Below, piece by piece: positions 26,788-36,546 of a stretch of DNA of 64,000 nt. The position numbers and the translations under genes were made by a program. Source of the DNA: Labrenzia sp. R4_2 (GTDB lineage: Bacteria > Pseudomonadota > Alphaproteobacteria > Rhizobiales > Stappiaceae); NCBI RefSeq assembly GCF_017743865.1, contig NZ_JAGHRJ010000009.1, positions 1 through 64,000 of the forward strand. The letters are read 5' to 3'. The notes beneath the pieces are model-generated. The model was not told the origin of the DNA, made no database searches, and saw only the letters and a list, made by a program, of their open reading frames with translations. Position 1 is the stretch's first letter. Every line of letters starts with the position of its first letter.

Positions 26788-28434
26788 ATGCCGGGCCGTG
26801 AACACGCCGAAAAACTTTGGGCCAACTTGATGGAATTGGGCATGCGCCGATTGATCGCGCTTGCTCTGATTGGCCTTGCGACCATCGCCACAGTTGGTGC
26901 TGGCGCATTTTATTTGAGCCGGCCGGAAACGACGCCGCTTTACACAGGCCTAACCGGCGAAGACGTGTCGCGGATCGGCTCCGCCTTGCGCGACGCTGGT
27001 ATTCCGTTCGACGTCAACTCTGAAGGCGATGCGGTTATGGTCAGTCATGGCCAAACGGCCAAAGCAAGGATGCTGCTTGCCGAAAAAGGGCTGCCACGCG
27101 GTGCGAACTCCGGCTACGAGCTGTTTGATGATCTCGGGTCCCTGGGCCTGACATCCTTCATGCAGGAAGTGACGCGGGTTCGGGCGCTGGAAGGCGAACT
27201 CGCCCGCACAATCCAGCTGATGAAAGGCATCCGTGCCGCGCGTGTCCATATCGTCTTGCCCGAAAAAGGCTCTTTCCGCCGCGACCAGCAGCCGCCATCG
27301 GCCTCTGTCGTTATCCGGTCAGATATCCCGGATGATGTGCGCACCGCCGATGCCATCCGGCACCTTGTCGCAGCCGGCGTTCCGGGTATGGAGGCCGCAA
27401 AGGTTACGGTGCTGGATACGACCGGCGGCATACTCGCGGCCGGAAAGGACCCGACCAAAGCGTCTGCAGGCCAAATGGCAACCCTTGAAACGGCCGTCAG
27501 CAACCGGATCCAGGAAAACGTCCGCAAGACGCTGACACCTTATCTTGGTCTCGACAACTTTCAGGTCAGCGTTGCGGCAAAGCTCAATACCGACCGGAAG
27601 ATGATTGCCGAAACCATCTTTGACCCGGATTCGCGGATCGAACGGTCCGTGCGCACAATTCGTGAAAACGAAAATGCGGAAAATTCCAGCGCGGCAACGC
27701 CAGTGACCGCGGAACAAAACCTGCCAGATGAAAATGTCGAAGCGGATGGCGGAGAACGGTCTCTGGAGGAAGCGGAACGGCGCGAAGAGACCGTCAATTA
27801 TGAAATCTCGTCCAAACGGATCGAAACATCCCAGGACGGTTACCGAGTTGACCGCTTGTCCATTGCCGTCCTTGTCGACCGGGCGCGCTTGGCGGCTTCC
27901 CTTGGCGGATCACCCACACAATCCCAGATCGAAGAACAGGTTCGTGAGATCGAAGCGCTGGTGGCATCTTCTGCGGGCGTCGCTGAAGAGCGGGGCGATC
28001 TTGTAAAAGTCTCCGTTGTCGACTTCGTCGATGGCGGCCGGGATCTGGAGCCGATCCCGCCGATCGGTGTCACCGAATATCTGCTCCGTCAATCCGGCAA
28101 CATCATCAACGCACTGGCGATCCTGACGGTGTCCATGCTGGTGATCTGGTTCGGGTTGCGTCCGGCTGTTGCTGCCCTCGTGCCGCAAGTGAGCAGCGAG
28201 CAGGCCGAAATGGCAGAAATCGGTCTTTTGCCGGAGGGCGCAGAAGATGCCGCAGATCCCATGGATGGCGAGACCGGTTTCCTGATGCCGCCGGACCATT
28301 CCGATCTGCTGCAGGACCTCAACAGCAAGCGGAACAAATCCGCCCTGAAGAAGCTGGAATCCCTTCTGGAGTTCAACGAAGAGCAGTCTGCCGCGATCCT
28401 GCGCCAGTGGCTCTATGACACGGAGCGCACCTGA
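26788..28434 (+). CDS. fliF: Flagellar MS-ring protein FliF
   Basis: 548 residues from the ATG at 26788, where AAGGGG lies 7-8 bp upstream; an earlier in-frame ATG (26773) is less well placed. A first membrane helix lies near residues 18-40. The YscJ/FliF ring domain carries YTGLTGEDVSRIGSALRDAGIPF, and the second helix lies near 435-455. The C-terminal tail (LKKLESLLEFNEEQSAAILRQWLYD) binds FliG. The stop shares one base with the next start. Confidence 0.95.
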   Translation: MPGREHAEKLWANLMELGMRRLIALALIGLATIATVGAGAFYLSRPETTPLYTGLTGEDVSRIGSALRDAGIPFDVNSEGDAVMVSHGQTAKARMLLAEKGLPRGANSGYELFDDLGSLGLTSFMQEVTRVRALEGELARTIQLMKGIRAARVHIVLPEKGSFRRDQQPPSASVVIRSDIPDDVRTADAIRHLVAAGVPGMEAAKVTVLDTTGGILAAGKDPTKASAGQMATLETAVSNRIQENVRKTLTPYLGLDNFQVSVAAKLNTDRKMIAETIFDPDSRIERSVRTIRENENAENSSAATPVTAEQNLPDENVEADGGERSLEEAERREETVNYEISSKRIETSQDGYRVDRLSIAVLVDRARLAASLGGSPTQSQIEEQVREIEALVASSAGVAEERGDLVKVSVVDFVDGGRDLEPIPPIGVTEYLLRQSGNIINALAILTVSMLVIWFGLRPAVAALVPQVSSEQAEMAEIGLLPEGAEDAADPMDGETGFLMPPDHSDLLQDLNSKRNKSALKKLESLLEFNEEQSAAILRQWLYDTERT

Positions 28435-29075
28435 TGACCGCATCTGCAGCCGCACATATTCCGGTTTTTTCAGCCCCGACTTTCAAGTCTTTCGATCCTG
28501 AAGACGCCCTGATGGTTGACGTGATCATACCGGATCACGAACCGGAACCTGTTCTGAGCGAAGAAGAGCTCCGGCGCGCGGAATATGAACGTGGATTGAG
28601 TGAGGGAGACGAGCGTACCCGTCATCACTACGAGGCCATCCTTGAACAGGAGCGCGAGAAACATGCAAGGGATCTGGAGGAAGAGCAGATCCGCTTTGAG
28701 ATGAGGGAATCTGCAAATGTCGCAGCCGCGATCGATGGCTTTCTCGAGATCACGGAAAAACGTCTGTCCTATTCGGTTTCCAAGCTACTGTTGCCTTTCC
28801 TAAAGCAAAACGTCGTCGACCAGCTGGTCAGGGCCTTTGCCGAGCAACTGACACAACTGGCAGAGGTACCTGGTGGAACATCTATCCGGATGCGTGGACC
28901 GGAAACACTTGTCGCTCAGGTGCTCCAACAGCTACCGGACTTGAAAGACCGAATTCAGGTTCAGCCAGCCGACCAGGTTGAGTTGGAAGCCATTTTCGAT
29001 GAGACCGTGATCGCAACCAGGCTAGAAGCCTGGTTGGGCCAGCTCGACGCGTTGCAGCTTGAGGAGACGGTCTGA
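28434..29075 (+). CDS. fliH: FliH-like flagellar export ATPase regulator
   Basis: 213 residues, overlapping fliF (TGATG) and the next gene by one base. Residues ~45-100 are a charged Glu/Arg coiled coil. The C-terminal third (SIRMRGPETLVAQVL...DQVELEAIFDETVIATRLEAWLGQLDAL) follows the pattern of the FliH/YscL tail. FliH would hold the FliI ATPase; fliI itself is not in the window. Sequence support is moderate since FliH is poorly conserved; position after fliF strengthens the call. Confidence 0.65.
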   Translation: MTASAAAHIPVFSAPTFKSFDPEDALMVDVIIPDHEPEPVLSEEELRRAEYERGLSEGDERTRHHYEAILEQEREKHARDLEEEQIRFEMRESANVAAAIDGFLEITEKRLSYSVSKLLLPFLKQNVVDQLVRAFAEQLTQLAEVPGGTSIRMRGPETLVAQVLQQLPDLKDRIQVQPADQVELEAIFDETVIATRLEAWLGQLDALQLEETV

Positions 29076-30499
29076 TGGACAATATGCCGAATGAAATTGT
29101 GATTGTCCGACGCCGCAACAACTGGGACGATGACGAAAAGCCCCATGGCGTTTGGAAAATTGCCTATGCGGACTTCATGACGGCATTGATGGCGTTTTTC
29201 CTGGTCATGTGGCTGATCAACGTGACTGACGAAAGCGTCCGCCGCGGTGTCGCCCAATATTTCAATCCGGTCAAACTGGCCTCGACAGCTCCCAACCGAA
29301 AGGGCCTCAATGACCCGATCGTCAATGGTGATACGAACGAAAACGGCACCAAACTGTTTACCGGAAAGCTCGGTGGAACGGATGAGCAGGAAAGCACCCT
29401 GGAACGGTCCGGAGAAGCGGACGTGGAAACGGAAGGTGTAAGTGCTTCGGATGCTGATGAGATAAAAGCAACGGCGGGCGCTCAGGCGACCTCTGGGGAA
29501 TTCACCCAATCTCATCCAGAGTCCATTTTGTTTACTGATCCATACGCAGTGCTCGATACGCTCGCCCAGAAAATTAATGTCGCCCAGACGATGGAATCCA
29601 ATCCGGAGGGCATTGGTTCAGGCCTGGAGAAGGAACAAGGCGCCCTCGGTGGTGAGGCCTACCGGGATCCCTTCGACCCGCAGTTTTGGCAATTCCGGCC
29701 GGGCCGCGGTGTTGACGGCGCAGCTGCCGAAACAGCTGGTTTGCCTACGCGGCCGGGCATCGGAAACGGAGCAGGTCAAAGCGGCGAACAAACAGAAGGT
29801 GACAAGTCCTGGAGTGCGCCCTTCGAAACCGATGGCACCACAGAGCTGGCCCAAACTGAAAGCGGAACCGGACCCACGAGCGAAACGGGAACAGCATCTG
29901 GCGATGGTCCTTCCGAACTTCAAGGAAACTCACAAAACCAGATCGTTGCGCATGTCAGCCGTAGAGATCAGGAAACCACTGTTGCGGCCGAGGCCGAAGG
30001 TGGAGCAGCTGAAGCCGAGAGTGTGCCCGGGGCTCGTCTGATCTCCGAACTCATGACAGTCCTGGAGGCTGCGGAAGGTACATTATTGGAAAACACCGCT
30101 GCGCAGATCACAGTCGTCCGGCAAGATGATGGGGCGTTGATCAGTCTGACCGACGATCAGAACTTCGGCATGTTTGCCATAGGCTCGGCTGAGCCACGTC
30201 CGGAACTGGTGAGCTTGCTTGAACGCCTTGGCAAGGTGATTTCCAAAACCGAAGCGCAGATTGTCATAACCGGCCATACAGATGCCCGGCCGTTCAAAAG
30301 TAAGACCTATGACAACTGGCGGCTTTCTTCGGCTCGAGCTCATATGGCGCTGTATATGTTGTCGCGCGGCGGGGTTGGATCGGACCGGTTCGTGCGCATT
30401 GAAGGCGCCGCCGATCGGCACTTGAAAAACGCGGAAGATCCGTTTGCGGCGAGCAACCGGCGGGTGGAAATCTACCTGCTGGAGGAGGTTTCGGAATGA
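29075..30499 (+). CDS. motB: Flagellar stator protein MotB
   Basis: 474 residues. One membrane helix (residues ~28-50) carries the proton-path Asp in AYADFMTALMAFFLVMW. The plug follows, then a very long acidic, Gly/Ser/Glu-rich linker (about 90-310), then an OmpA-like peptidoglycan-binding domain (ITGHTDARPF.., ASNRRVEIYL) at 325-470. The linker makes it longer than enteric MotB (about 300). In rhizobia MotC docks on this periplasmic part. The stop overlaps motC by four bases. motA is not in the window. Confidence 0.93.
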   Translation: MDNMPNEIVIVRRRNNWDDDEKPHGVWKIAYADFMTALMAFFLVMWLINVTDESVRRGVAQYFNPVKLASTAPNRKGLNDPIVNGDTNENGTKLFTGKLGGTDEQESTLERSGEADVETEGVSASDADEIKATAGAQATSGEFTQSHPESILFTDPYAVLDTLAQKINVAQTMESNPEGIGSGLEKEQGALGGEAYRDPFDPQFWQFRPGRGVDGAAAETAGLPTRPGIGNGAGQSGEQTEGDKSWSAPFETDGTTELAQTESGTGPTSETGTASGDGPSELQGNSQNQIVAHVSRRDQETTVAAEAEGGAAEAESVPGARLISELMTVLEAAEGTLLENTAAQITVVRQDDGALISLTDDQNFGMFAIGSAEPRPELVSLLERLGKVISKTEAQIVITGHTDARPFKSKTYDNWRLSSARAHMALYMLSRGGVGSDRFVRIEGAADRHLKNAEDPFAASNRRVEIYLLEEVSE

Positions 30500-31731
30500 A
30501 CCAGTACAATTGGTCAACTCAGTTTCGGTGGGTAAAGCATACTACTGCCACCGTCGCCGCGATCCTTGGAGCTGTGGTGGTCTTCGCGGGCCAGGCAACA
30601 GCAAACCCAATTGCCAAGGAGCCATTTGAGATGGTGCGCGCGCTTCAAAGCGCACAGGAGCAGGTTGCTTCAGGCAGTGATTCAGCTGCGGCCATGCAGC
30701 GGGCCTTGCTAGAAAAAATGGATGAGGCATTTCTGCAGTTACCGCCGGAAGCCTGGCAGGATCCGCGCAATGCCCGGGCATCGGTCATTCATCTTCTGAG
30801 CGGCGGTAATCCGGAGGTTATACGTCATTTGCTGACGTTGACCCCGGCGCCAGTCATAGACTTGAACTTGATGGAAGCGTCCTTGGCCTATGTTGAAGGC
30901 CGCGAAGAGGACATGCTGACCCGCCTTGCCGATGTGGACCCGCTAAATCTTCCGCCGAGCCTTGGTGGGCACATAGCTTTGGTAAAAGCGGTTCCCTACA
31001 TCCAGACCGATCCGGTCCGGGCGATGGAGCTTTTGCAGATCGCGAGCCTCTTGATGCCAGGAACGCTGGTTGAAGAAGCTGCGCTTAGGCGCGAGGTCTT
31101 GGTCGCCGGACTGGTCGGGGACATTGAACGCTTCCGGACGCTTTCGATCCGCTATCTGCGTCGGTATCGGGCCTCGGTCTATTCCGGTGATTTCCGGCGC
31201 CGGTTCGCCATTGCCCTCGACACGCTCGGTTTCGTGGAAGACCAGGACAAGTTTGATCTGCTTTACGGCGTGCTTGAAGAGTTCGAGGACGACAGCCGCC
31301 GGGGGCTGTACATGCGGCTTGCGCGCTCGGCCTTGTTGGGTGGAAACCTTCAGATCGCTTCTAAGGCGACCGATCAGGCTCAAATGCTTGCCGTTGCAGG
31401 AACTGCGGAATACGAACTTTTGAAAATCTATCAGGTTGCGACCCGACTGAACCGGGAAGCGGTCAAACCCAACCGGGATCTCTTGTGGACGGTGAACAAG
31501 GCTGCGCTAACGCCGGAGGATCTGGATTTTTTGTATGCGGTGAACACCGTTCTCAACTCGATCCGTCATTTTCCGGATCCTCCCGACAACTTCATTGGAG
31601 CCTTTAATTCCGGCGGAACACTTGGAACGCCCGCGGAACGTGAATGGCTCACGGCCGACATGGAACTTGCGGAGTTGTTGTTGCGCCGCACCGAAACAAT
31701 GCTGGCGCAGGCTGGAGACGTAAAGAAATGA
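30496..31731 (+). CDS. motC: Periplasmic motor protein MotC
   Basis: 411 residues with an N-terminal signal segment (hydrophobic ~17-33, cleavage near ATAN). The remainder is helical and matches the order and size of rhizobial MotC, e.g. YLRRYRASVYSGDFRRRFA near residue 218. In Sinorhizobium MotC binds MotB in the periplasm and is needed for rotation; MotE, encoded 8 kb upstream, is its chaperone. ATGA overlaps on both sides show tight coupling with motB and fliK. Confidence 0.85.
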   Translation: MNQYNWSTQFRWVKHTTATVAAILGAVVVFAGQATANPIAKEPFEMVRALQSAQEQVASGSDSAAAMQRALLEKMDEAFLQLPPEAWQDPRNARASVIHLLSGGNPEVIRHLLTLTPAPVIDLNLMEASLAYVEGREEDMLTRLADVDPLNLPPSLGGHIALVKAVPYIQTDPVRAMELLQIASLLMPGTLVEEAALRREVLVAGLVGDIERFRTLSIRYLRRYRASVYSGDFRRRFAIALDTLGFVEDQDKFDLLYGVLEEFEDDSRRGLYMRLARSALLGGNLQIASKATDQAQMLAVAGTAEYELLKIYQVATRLNREAVKPNRDLLWTVNKAALTPEDLDFLYAVNTVLNSIRHFPDPPDNFIGAFNSGGTLGTPAEREWLTADMELAELLLRRTETMLAQAGDVKK

Positions 31732-33044
31732 CTGTAACACCGCATGCAATGATCCGCACGCCCTCCAAGGCTCCTGTCGGCGGAGACGGGAACCAGGGGG
31801 AGGGCGGGAAGAACACCGGAAAAGATATCGCGGATCAGTTTCGGGCCATGATGTCGGTTTTGAAGGCTGTCGATGGCAACGCAAAGGATGGCGACGGGCA
31901 AGCGGCAACCACTCAAGGTCCGGAGCAGACAGACAAAGCGACAAGCGAAGATACTGGAAAAACAGTCAAATCAGATGCCGCTGGCAAGCCGGAACCGTCT
32001 TCCTTTAGCGTGGCCAACTTGACGGATGCCATCCGAAAGGCGTCCCAGACAGTCTTGGGTCCCCAACCCGCCGGAAAAGAAAGCGCTCAAGGACAAGACG
32101 CTGCTGAAACCCAGTCTACTCAGCACGCCATGCCGGCTGCTGCCGCGTTGCCTCTTGGAACCGTCCTTGCCGCGCGTGCCGGGCAGGTGACGCCACAACC
32201 AGAGCAGGGCACTTTTCCAGGAACGGCAAAGCAGAATACGGCTGGTCAGCAGACTATGTTGGCTCAAAATGCAGCGAACGGCGCACAGGTTGCTGCTGGT
32301 GAGGCCGCAAAGACCGGTACATCATCGCTTTTCGCTCAGTTCGGTATCGAACCCGAACGTGTTGGCGAGGGGGCAACAGGTACGGCCGCAGCCCGCAATG
32401 CCTTGCCGGAAGAAGCCGCGGGAACGGTCAAGGTCCTGCGCCAGGAAACACATTTTGCGCCGAACATGCGGCTTTCACCTGCACAACAGGTGGGTGAGCA
32501 GATCGCAACGGCCCTCAAGGACATGCCGGTCGACACTGGCCGTACTCAAGGTGGGCTGACCCACAAAGCCGAAGGGCCGGTTCTGAAGACTTTGGAAATC
32601 CAGCTGACCCCGCATGAGCTTGGCACAGTCAAAGTCTCGCTTCGTATGGTCGGCGAGAATGTTGAAGTAACCTTGGCGACCAGCAAGGCACAGACAGCCG
32701 AGCTCTTGAAGCAAGATAGGCAACTGTTGGATCAGATGCTTCGGACCACAGGGTTTAAAGCCGACACGATCACGATCCAGGCCGCCGATGACCGTGCCAC
32801 CGTGACCACCAACGTCTCCAACTCCAACTCCAACTCCAGCTCCACGCAAGGTCAGCAAGGCACAAACGGTGGCGCGTTCGGGGACCAGCAGAACCAGAAC
32901 GCACCCGGGAATGGCACAGGCGGCCGCGGCGAACAGACTGGTGGCCATGATGAAAGCAGTGCCTTCCCCGGTTTTGAACCGGCACGGGAGCAAAGCGATG
33001 AAGACGGCCCTGGCAACCGCCTTTCTGACGGCATCTATATGTAG
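31728..33044 (+). CDS. fliK: Flagellar hook-length control protein FliK (MotD)
   Basis: 438 residues, starting in the ATGA overlap with motC. The N-terminal two thirds are low-complexity (Ala/Gln/Gly/Thr-rich), as in FliK rulers. Residues ~285-360 form the conserved C-terminal domain (LEIQLTPHELGTVKVSLRM...LLDQMLRTTGF). In Sinorhizobium the gene once called motD was shown to act as FliK. The tail is Ser/Asn/Gly-rich and overlaps the following transglycosylase gene by 47 bp in another frame. Confidence 0.88.
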   Translation: MTVTPHAMIRTPSKAPVGGDGNQGEGGKNTGKDIADQFRAMMSVLKAVDGNAKDGDGQAATTQGPEQTDKATSEDTGKTVKSDAAGKPEPSSFSVANLTDAIRKASQTVLGPQPAGKESAQGQDAAETQSTQHAMPAAAALPLGTVLAARAGQVTPQPEQGTFPGTAKQNTAGQQTMLAQNAANGAQVAAGEAAKTGTSSLFAQFGIEPERVGEGATGTAAARNALPEEAAGTVKVLRQETHFAPNMRLSPAQQVGEQIATALKDMPVDTGRTQGGLTHKAEGPVLKTLEIQLTPHELGTVKVSLRMVGENVEVTLATSKAQTAELLKQDRQLLDQMLRTTGFKADTITIQAADDRATVTTNVSNSNSNSSSTQGQQGTNGGAFGDQQNQNAPGNGTGGRGEQTGGHDESSAFPGFEPAREQSDEDGPGNRLSDGIYM

Positions 33045-33576
33045 TGTCGCAGTCCTCCAACCGATCCCGGCGTTCGCGGAAATTCAAAACGTCTGCGAAC
33101 GCGAGATGGCGGCTGCATCACGCAAATATCAGGTCCCGCTCGGGATCCTCTACGCGGTGGGTCTGACCGAGACCGGCCGGCGCAACTCCCTTTATCCGCA
33201 TGCCTTGAATATTGAAGGCAAATCGGTATTTCCGCCGAGCCGGACAGCTGCGCGCCGGGATATTGAGGCTGCGCGCAAGAAGGGCAAGAAGCTGATCGAT
33301 ATAGGCTGCATGCAGATCAATCATCATTACCATTCGGATCAGTTCCGTTCCGTCGATCACATGCTCGATCCGCGGGCAAACGTGCAATATGCCGCCCGGT
33401 TCTTGAAGGAGCTGCGTGGCCGCCAAGGCTCATGGACCATGGCGGTTGCCCGTTATCACGCCGGTCCAAACAATGATCCCGCCCAAAAACGCTATGTCTG
33501 CACGGTGATCCGCAACATGGTTGCATCGGGTTTCGGCAACTGGACCAAAAACTCCAAAGCATTCTGCGGCGTTTGA
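32998..33576 (+). CDS. Soluble lytic transglycosylase (flagellar SLT)
   Basis: 192 residues from the ATG at 32998 (GGGAG 7-8 bp upstream), inside the 3' end of fliK. A signal peptide is cut near AFA (residue ~24). The SLT fold shows the catalytic Glu in YAVGLTETGRRN, then DIGCMQINHHYH, then VQYAARFLKEL and VARYHAGP. It cleaves peptidoglycan to let the rod through. Its place in the motor operon and the rod-only FlgJ elsewhere in the window suggest it is the dedicated flagellar muramidase, like SltF in Rhodobacter. Confidence 0.88.
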   Translation: MKTALATAFLTASICSVAVLQPIPAFAEIQNVCEREMAAASRKYQVPLGILYAVGLTETGRRNSLYPHALNIEGKSVFPPSRTAARRDIEAARKKGKKLIDIGCMQINHHYHSDQFRSVDHMLDPRANVQYAARFLKELRGRQGSWTMAVARYHAGPNNDPAQKRYVCTVIRNMVASGFGNWTKNSKAFCGV

Positions 33577-33687
33577 ACGTCAAAAACCGTCGCCGCGTGC
33601 GTCCTGTGGTCCAGTTCGTGATCCCGATATTTAAAGTTTAAGATAAATAAGTTTTGGTAATAATTGATAAAACAGATCCTTGGCTAC

Positions 33688-33705
33688 AGCTTCGCGCAAG
33701 CTGGA
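33688..33705 (+). promoter_or_regulatory. Shared flagellar upstream motif, copy 5 (before flgE)
   Basis: AGCTTCGCGCAAGCTGGA, an exact fit to the consensus, ending 44 bp before flgE. The 60 bp upstream of it are AT-rich. Confidence 0.7.
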
Positions 33706-33749
33706 TCGGTTTGACTGTCACCAGTTGAATTGGAAACTGGAGACATTCC

Positions 33750-35033
33750 ATGGGTCTTTCTGGGATTATGCGCACCGGTGTGTCCGGCATGAACGCGCAA
33801 TCGAGCAAGCTCGGCGCAGTCGCCGACAACATCGCGAACTCAAGCACCACCGGATATAAGCGGGCGGAAACCGAATTCGCGTCCCAGGTTCTCGCCCAAG
33901 GTGGTGGATCGTACAATTCCGGCGGCGTTCAAGCGCATACCAAATACGCCATTTCCGATCAGGGCTCCATGAGCTTCACGACCTCGAAGCTTGATCTGGC
34001 AGTTGACGGGAATGGGTTTTTCATTGTGTCCGACAGCACCGGAGCAGGCGCATCTCAAGCCCTGACGCGTGCAGGGTCCTTCGTTCCGGACGGCCAGGGG
34101 TATCTCGTCAACACAGCTGGCGTGTATCTGCAGGGTTATCCGATTACCAACGGCAATGCACCGTCTGTGGTCGCAAATGGTCTGGGCGGCCTGGAGCCAG
34201 TCAATATCACACAAAATCAGCTCGAAGCGACACCGACGAGCACCGCGACTTTGCATGCCAACGTTGATGAAGATTCTGCAATTGTTGCTGCTGCCAACTT
34301 ACCGTCCGCGAACGCTGCGACCGCCGAGTATTCTCACAAGACATCCTTGGTCGTGTACGACAATCTCGGCAATGAAGTAACGTTGGATGTCTATTACACC
34401 AAGACGACGGACACGCCGCCGACAACCGACTGGGAAGTCACCGTTTACAACGCGGCTGACAGGGATCCGGCCACGGGTGGTTTCCCTTATGGTGCCGCCA
34501 GCATCGGGACAAGCACCATTCAGTTTGACACAACGACCGGTCAACGGACCGGTGCGGTGACTGCAGTCAACATTACGGTGCCGAATGGTGGCACCTATGA
34601 CATTGACCTTACTAACTCCACCTACACCGATGCGGGATTCACTGTGACCAATGTGGATGCTGACGGGAACGCACCGAGCTCCGTTGAGAAGGTGGAATTC
34701 GGTGAAGACGGAACCTTGTACTCGATCTACACAAACGGCGACCGTCGGCCGATCTACAAGATCCCGCTCGCCGATGTGCCGAGCCCGGACAAGTTGGATC
34801 CGGTGTCCGGCAACATCTACCGCCCGTCGATTGACTCTGGCGATGTCCGGGTGGGTTTCCCGGGTGACGGCGGTCTTGGTGAGCTCGCTGTTGGCGCGCT
34901 CGAAGGCTCCAACGTGGACCTCGCCAACGAACTCACATCGATGATCGAATCCCAGCGCACCTACACGGCCAATTCGCAGGTCTTCAAGGCCGGCTCCGAC
35001 CTGATGCAGGAACTGGTCAACCTGGTGCGCTGA
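33750..35033 (+). CDS. flgE: Flagellar hook protein FlgE
   Basis: 427 residues, preceded by GGAG. The N-terminus SGIMRTGVSGMNAQSSKLGAVADNIANSSTTGYKR and the C-terminus GSNVDLANELTSMIESQRTYTANSQVFKAGSDLMQELVNLVR are the hook-protein signatures. The central domain (about 120-330) is variable. Forms the universal joint. It heads the flgE-flgK-flgL-flaF-flbT-flgD-fliQ group. Confidence 0.96.
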   Translation: MGLSGIMRTGVSGMNAQSSKLGAVADNIANSSTTGYKRAETEFASQVLAQGGGSYNSGGVQAHTKYAISDQGSMSFTTSKLDLAVDGNGFFIVSDSTGAGASQALTRAGSFVPDGQGYLVNTAGVYLQGYPITNGNAPSVVANGLGGLEPVNITQNQLEATPTSTATLHANVDEDSAIVAAANLPSANAATAEYSHKTSLVVYDNLGNEVTLDVYYTKTTDTPPTTDWEVTVYNAADRDPATGGFPYGAASIGTSTIQFDTTTGQRTGAVTAVNITVPNGGTYDIDLTNSTYTDAGFTVTNVDADGNAPSSVEKVEFGEDGTLYSIYTNGDRRPIYKIPLADVPSPDKLDPVSGNIYRPSIDSGDVRVGFPGDGGLGELAVGALEGSNVDLANELTSMIESQRTYTANSQVFKAGSDLMQELVNLVR

Positions 35034-35068
35034 TGCCGTGCAGCATTGAAACTTGAAAGTATTAAGTC

Positions 35069-36541
35069 ATGAGTTTGTCCGTCGCCCTGCAGGTGGCCCA
35101 GTCCGCGCTGGCTGCCCGTCAGACAGAATCCTCGGTGATCGCCCGTAACATTGCGGGCGCTCAGGAGCCGGGCTTTTCGAAAAAATCCGTGCAATTGAGC
35201 ACGATGTACACCTCTTCCGGCCAAGCCGGTGGGTTGAAGGTCAACGGAATTGCTCGCTTTTCCGACAGTGCTTTGTATTCGTCACTTCTTTCATCAACGT
35301 CGGTTGGAACGTCTCAACAAACAGTCCTGGACGGAATGACGCGGCTTGCCGAAACAATCGGTGATACCGAGTTGGAAACGTCTCCTGCGGCAAAGCTCGG
35401 ACAGTTGAAACTGTCTTTGCAGAACTACGCGTCCGATCCGAACAACGTTGTCATGGCGCAAGATGCGCTGCTGAACGCCAAAAATATGGCTGACAGCCTC
35501 CGCTCGAGCACAGAACTGGTTCAAGATGTCCGGGCAACGGCGGACGCTGACATGGCGACGTCCGTACGCGAAATAAACTCGCTGCTCGGAAAGCTTGAAG
35601 ACCTCAACTCTGTGATCGTGAAGGGCACACAAAGCGGAGCAGATGTTACCGATGCCCTGGATAGCCGCGACCAGGTTCTATTGTCGTTGTCGGAAGAGAT
35701 CGGCATCAGCACGCTCAGCCGGGCGAACGGGGATGTTGTGGTCTACACAGACAGTGGCGTCACGCTGTTTGAGACGACTGCGCGGTCGGTGACTTTCGCG
35801 CCTACCATCACCTATGACGCCAACACATCGGGAAATGCTGTCATCGTTGACGGCGTCCCGGTTGCAGGACCGGGCGCGGTCATGCCGATTTCTTCAGGTC
35901 GCCTGCATGGTTTGGCTGAACTTCGAGACGACACAGCTGTAACCTATCAAGACCAACTGGATGAAATCGCCCGAGGGCTGATTGAAGCTTTCCAGGAAGA
36001 AGATCAAACAACTCCTGGTGTTTTCCAGCAAGGGCTGTTTCTGGGGACCGGGACACCGATCCCACCAAGCACTGTGCCCAGCGGAATTGCAGCTGATATC
36101 AGAGTGAATCCAAACGCAGATCCGGATCAGGGCGGCAGCCTTGATGCCATCCGCGATGGCGGGTTGGCGGGCGCGGCCTTCAACTACAACCCGGCAGGCA
36201 ATGCTGGGTTCTCCGACCGCCTCCAGGAACTTGTAACGGCGTTCGACACACCGCGGACTTTCGCGTCCTCCGTCGAGCTTGACCCAGATGCCAGCCTATC
36301 CTCTTTCGCTGCATCGTCGGTGAGTTGGCTGGAGAGTGGCCGCAAGACCATGACCAGCAATGTTGAAATCCAGTCCGTCATTGTCGGGCGGACAGCGGAA
36401 AATCTCAACAACACCACAGGTGTCAACATTGATGAAGAGATGACGCTGCTGCTCGAAATTGAGCGGGCTTATTCGGCAGCATCCCGGCTGATCACTGCAG
36501 TTGATTCCATGCTCGACGATCTCTTGATGGCCACGAGGTAA
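35069..36541 (+). CDS. flgK: Hook-filament junction protein FlgK (HAP1)
   Basis: 490 residues. The rod/hook N-terminus (SALAARQTESSVIARNIAGAQEPGFSKKSV) and the C-terminus (VNIDEEMTLLLEIERAYSAASRLITAVDSMLDDLL) identify FlgK. Forms the first junction ring between hook and filament. It lies 35 bp after flgE and 5 bp before flgL, its assembly partner. Confidence 0.94.
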   Translation: MSLSVALQVAQSALAARQTESSVIARNIAGAQEPGFSKKSVQLSTMYTSSGQAGGLKVNGIARFSDSALYSSLLSSTSVGTSQQTVLDGMTRLAETIGDTELETSPAAKLGQLKLSLQNYASDPNNVVMAQDALLNAKNMADSLRSSTELVQDVRATADADMATSVREINSLLGKLEDLNSVIVKGTQSGADVTDALDSRDQVLLSLSEEIGISTLSRANGDVVVYTDSGVTLFETTARSVTFAPTITYDANTSGNAVIVDGVPVAGPGAVMPISSGRLHGLAELRDDTAVTYQDQLDEIARGLIEAFQEEDQTTPGVFQQGLFLGTGTPIPPSTVPSGIAADIRVNPNADPDQGGSLDAIRDGGLAGAAFNYNPAGNAGFSDRLQELVTAFDTPRTFASSVELDPDASLSSFAASSVSWLESGRKTMTSNVEIQSVIVGRTAENLNNTTGVNIDEEMTLLLEIERAYSAASRLITAVDSMLDDLLMATR

Positions 36542-36546
36542 CAGCC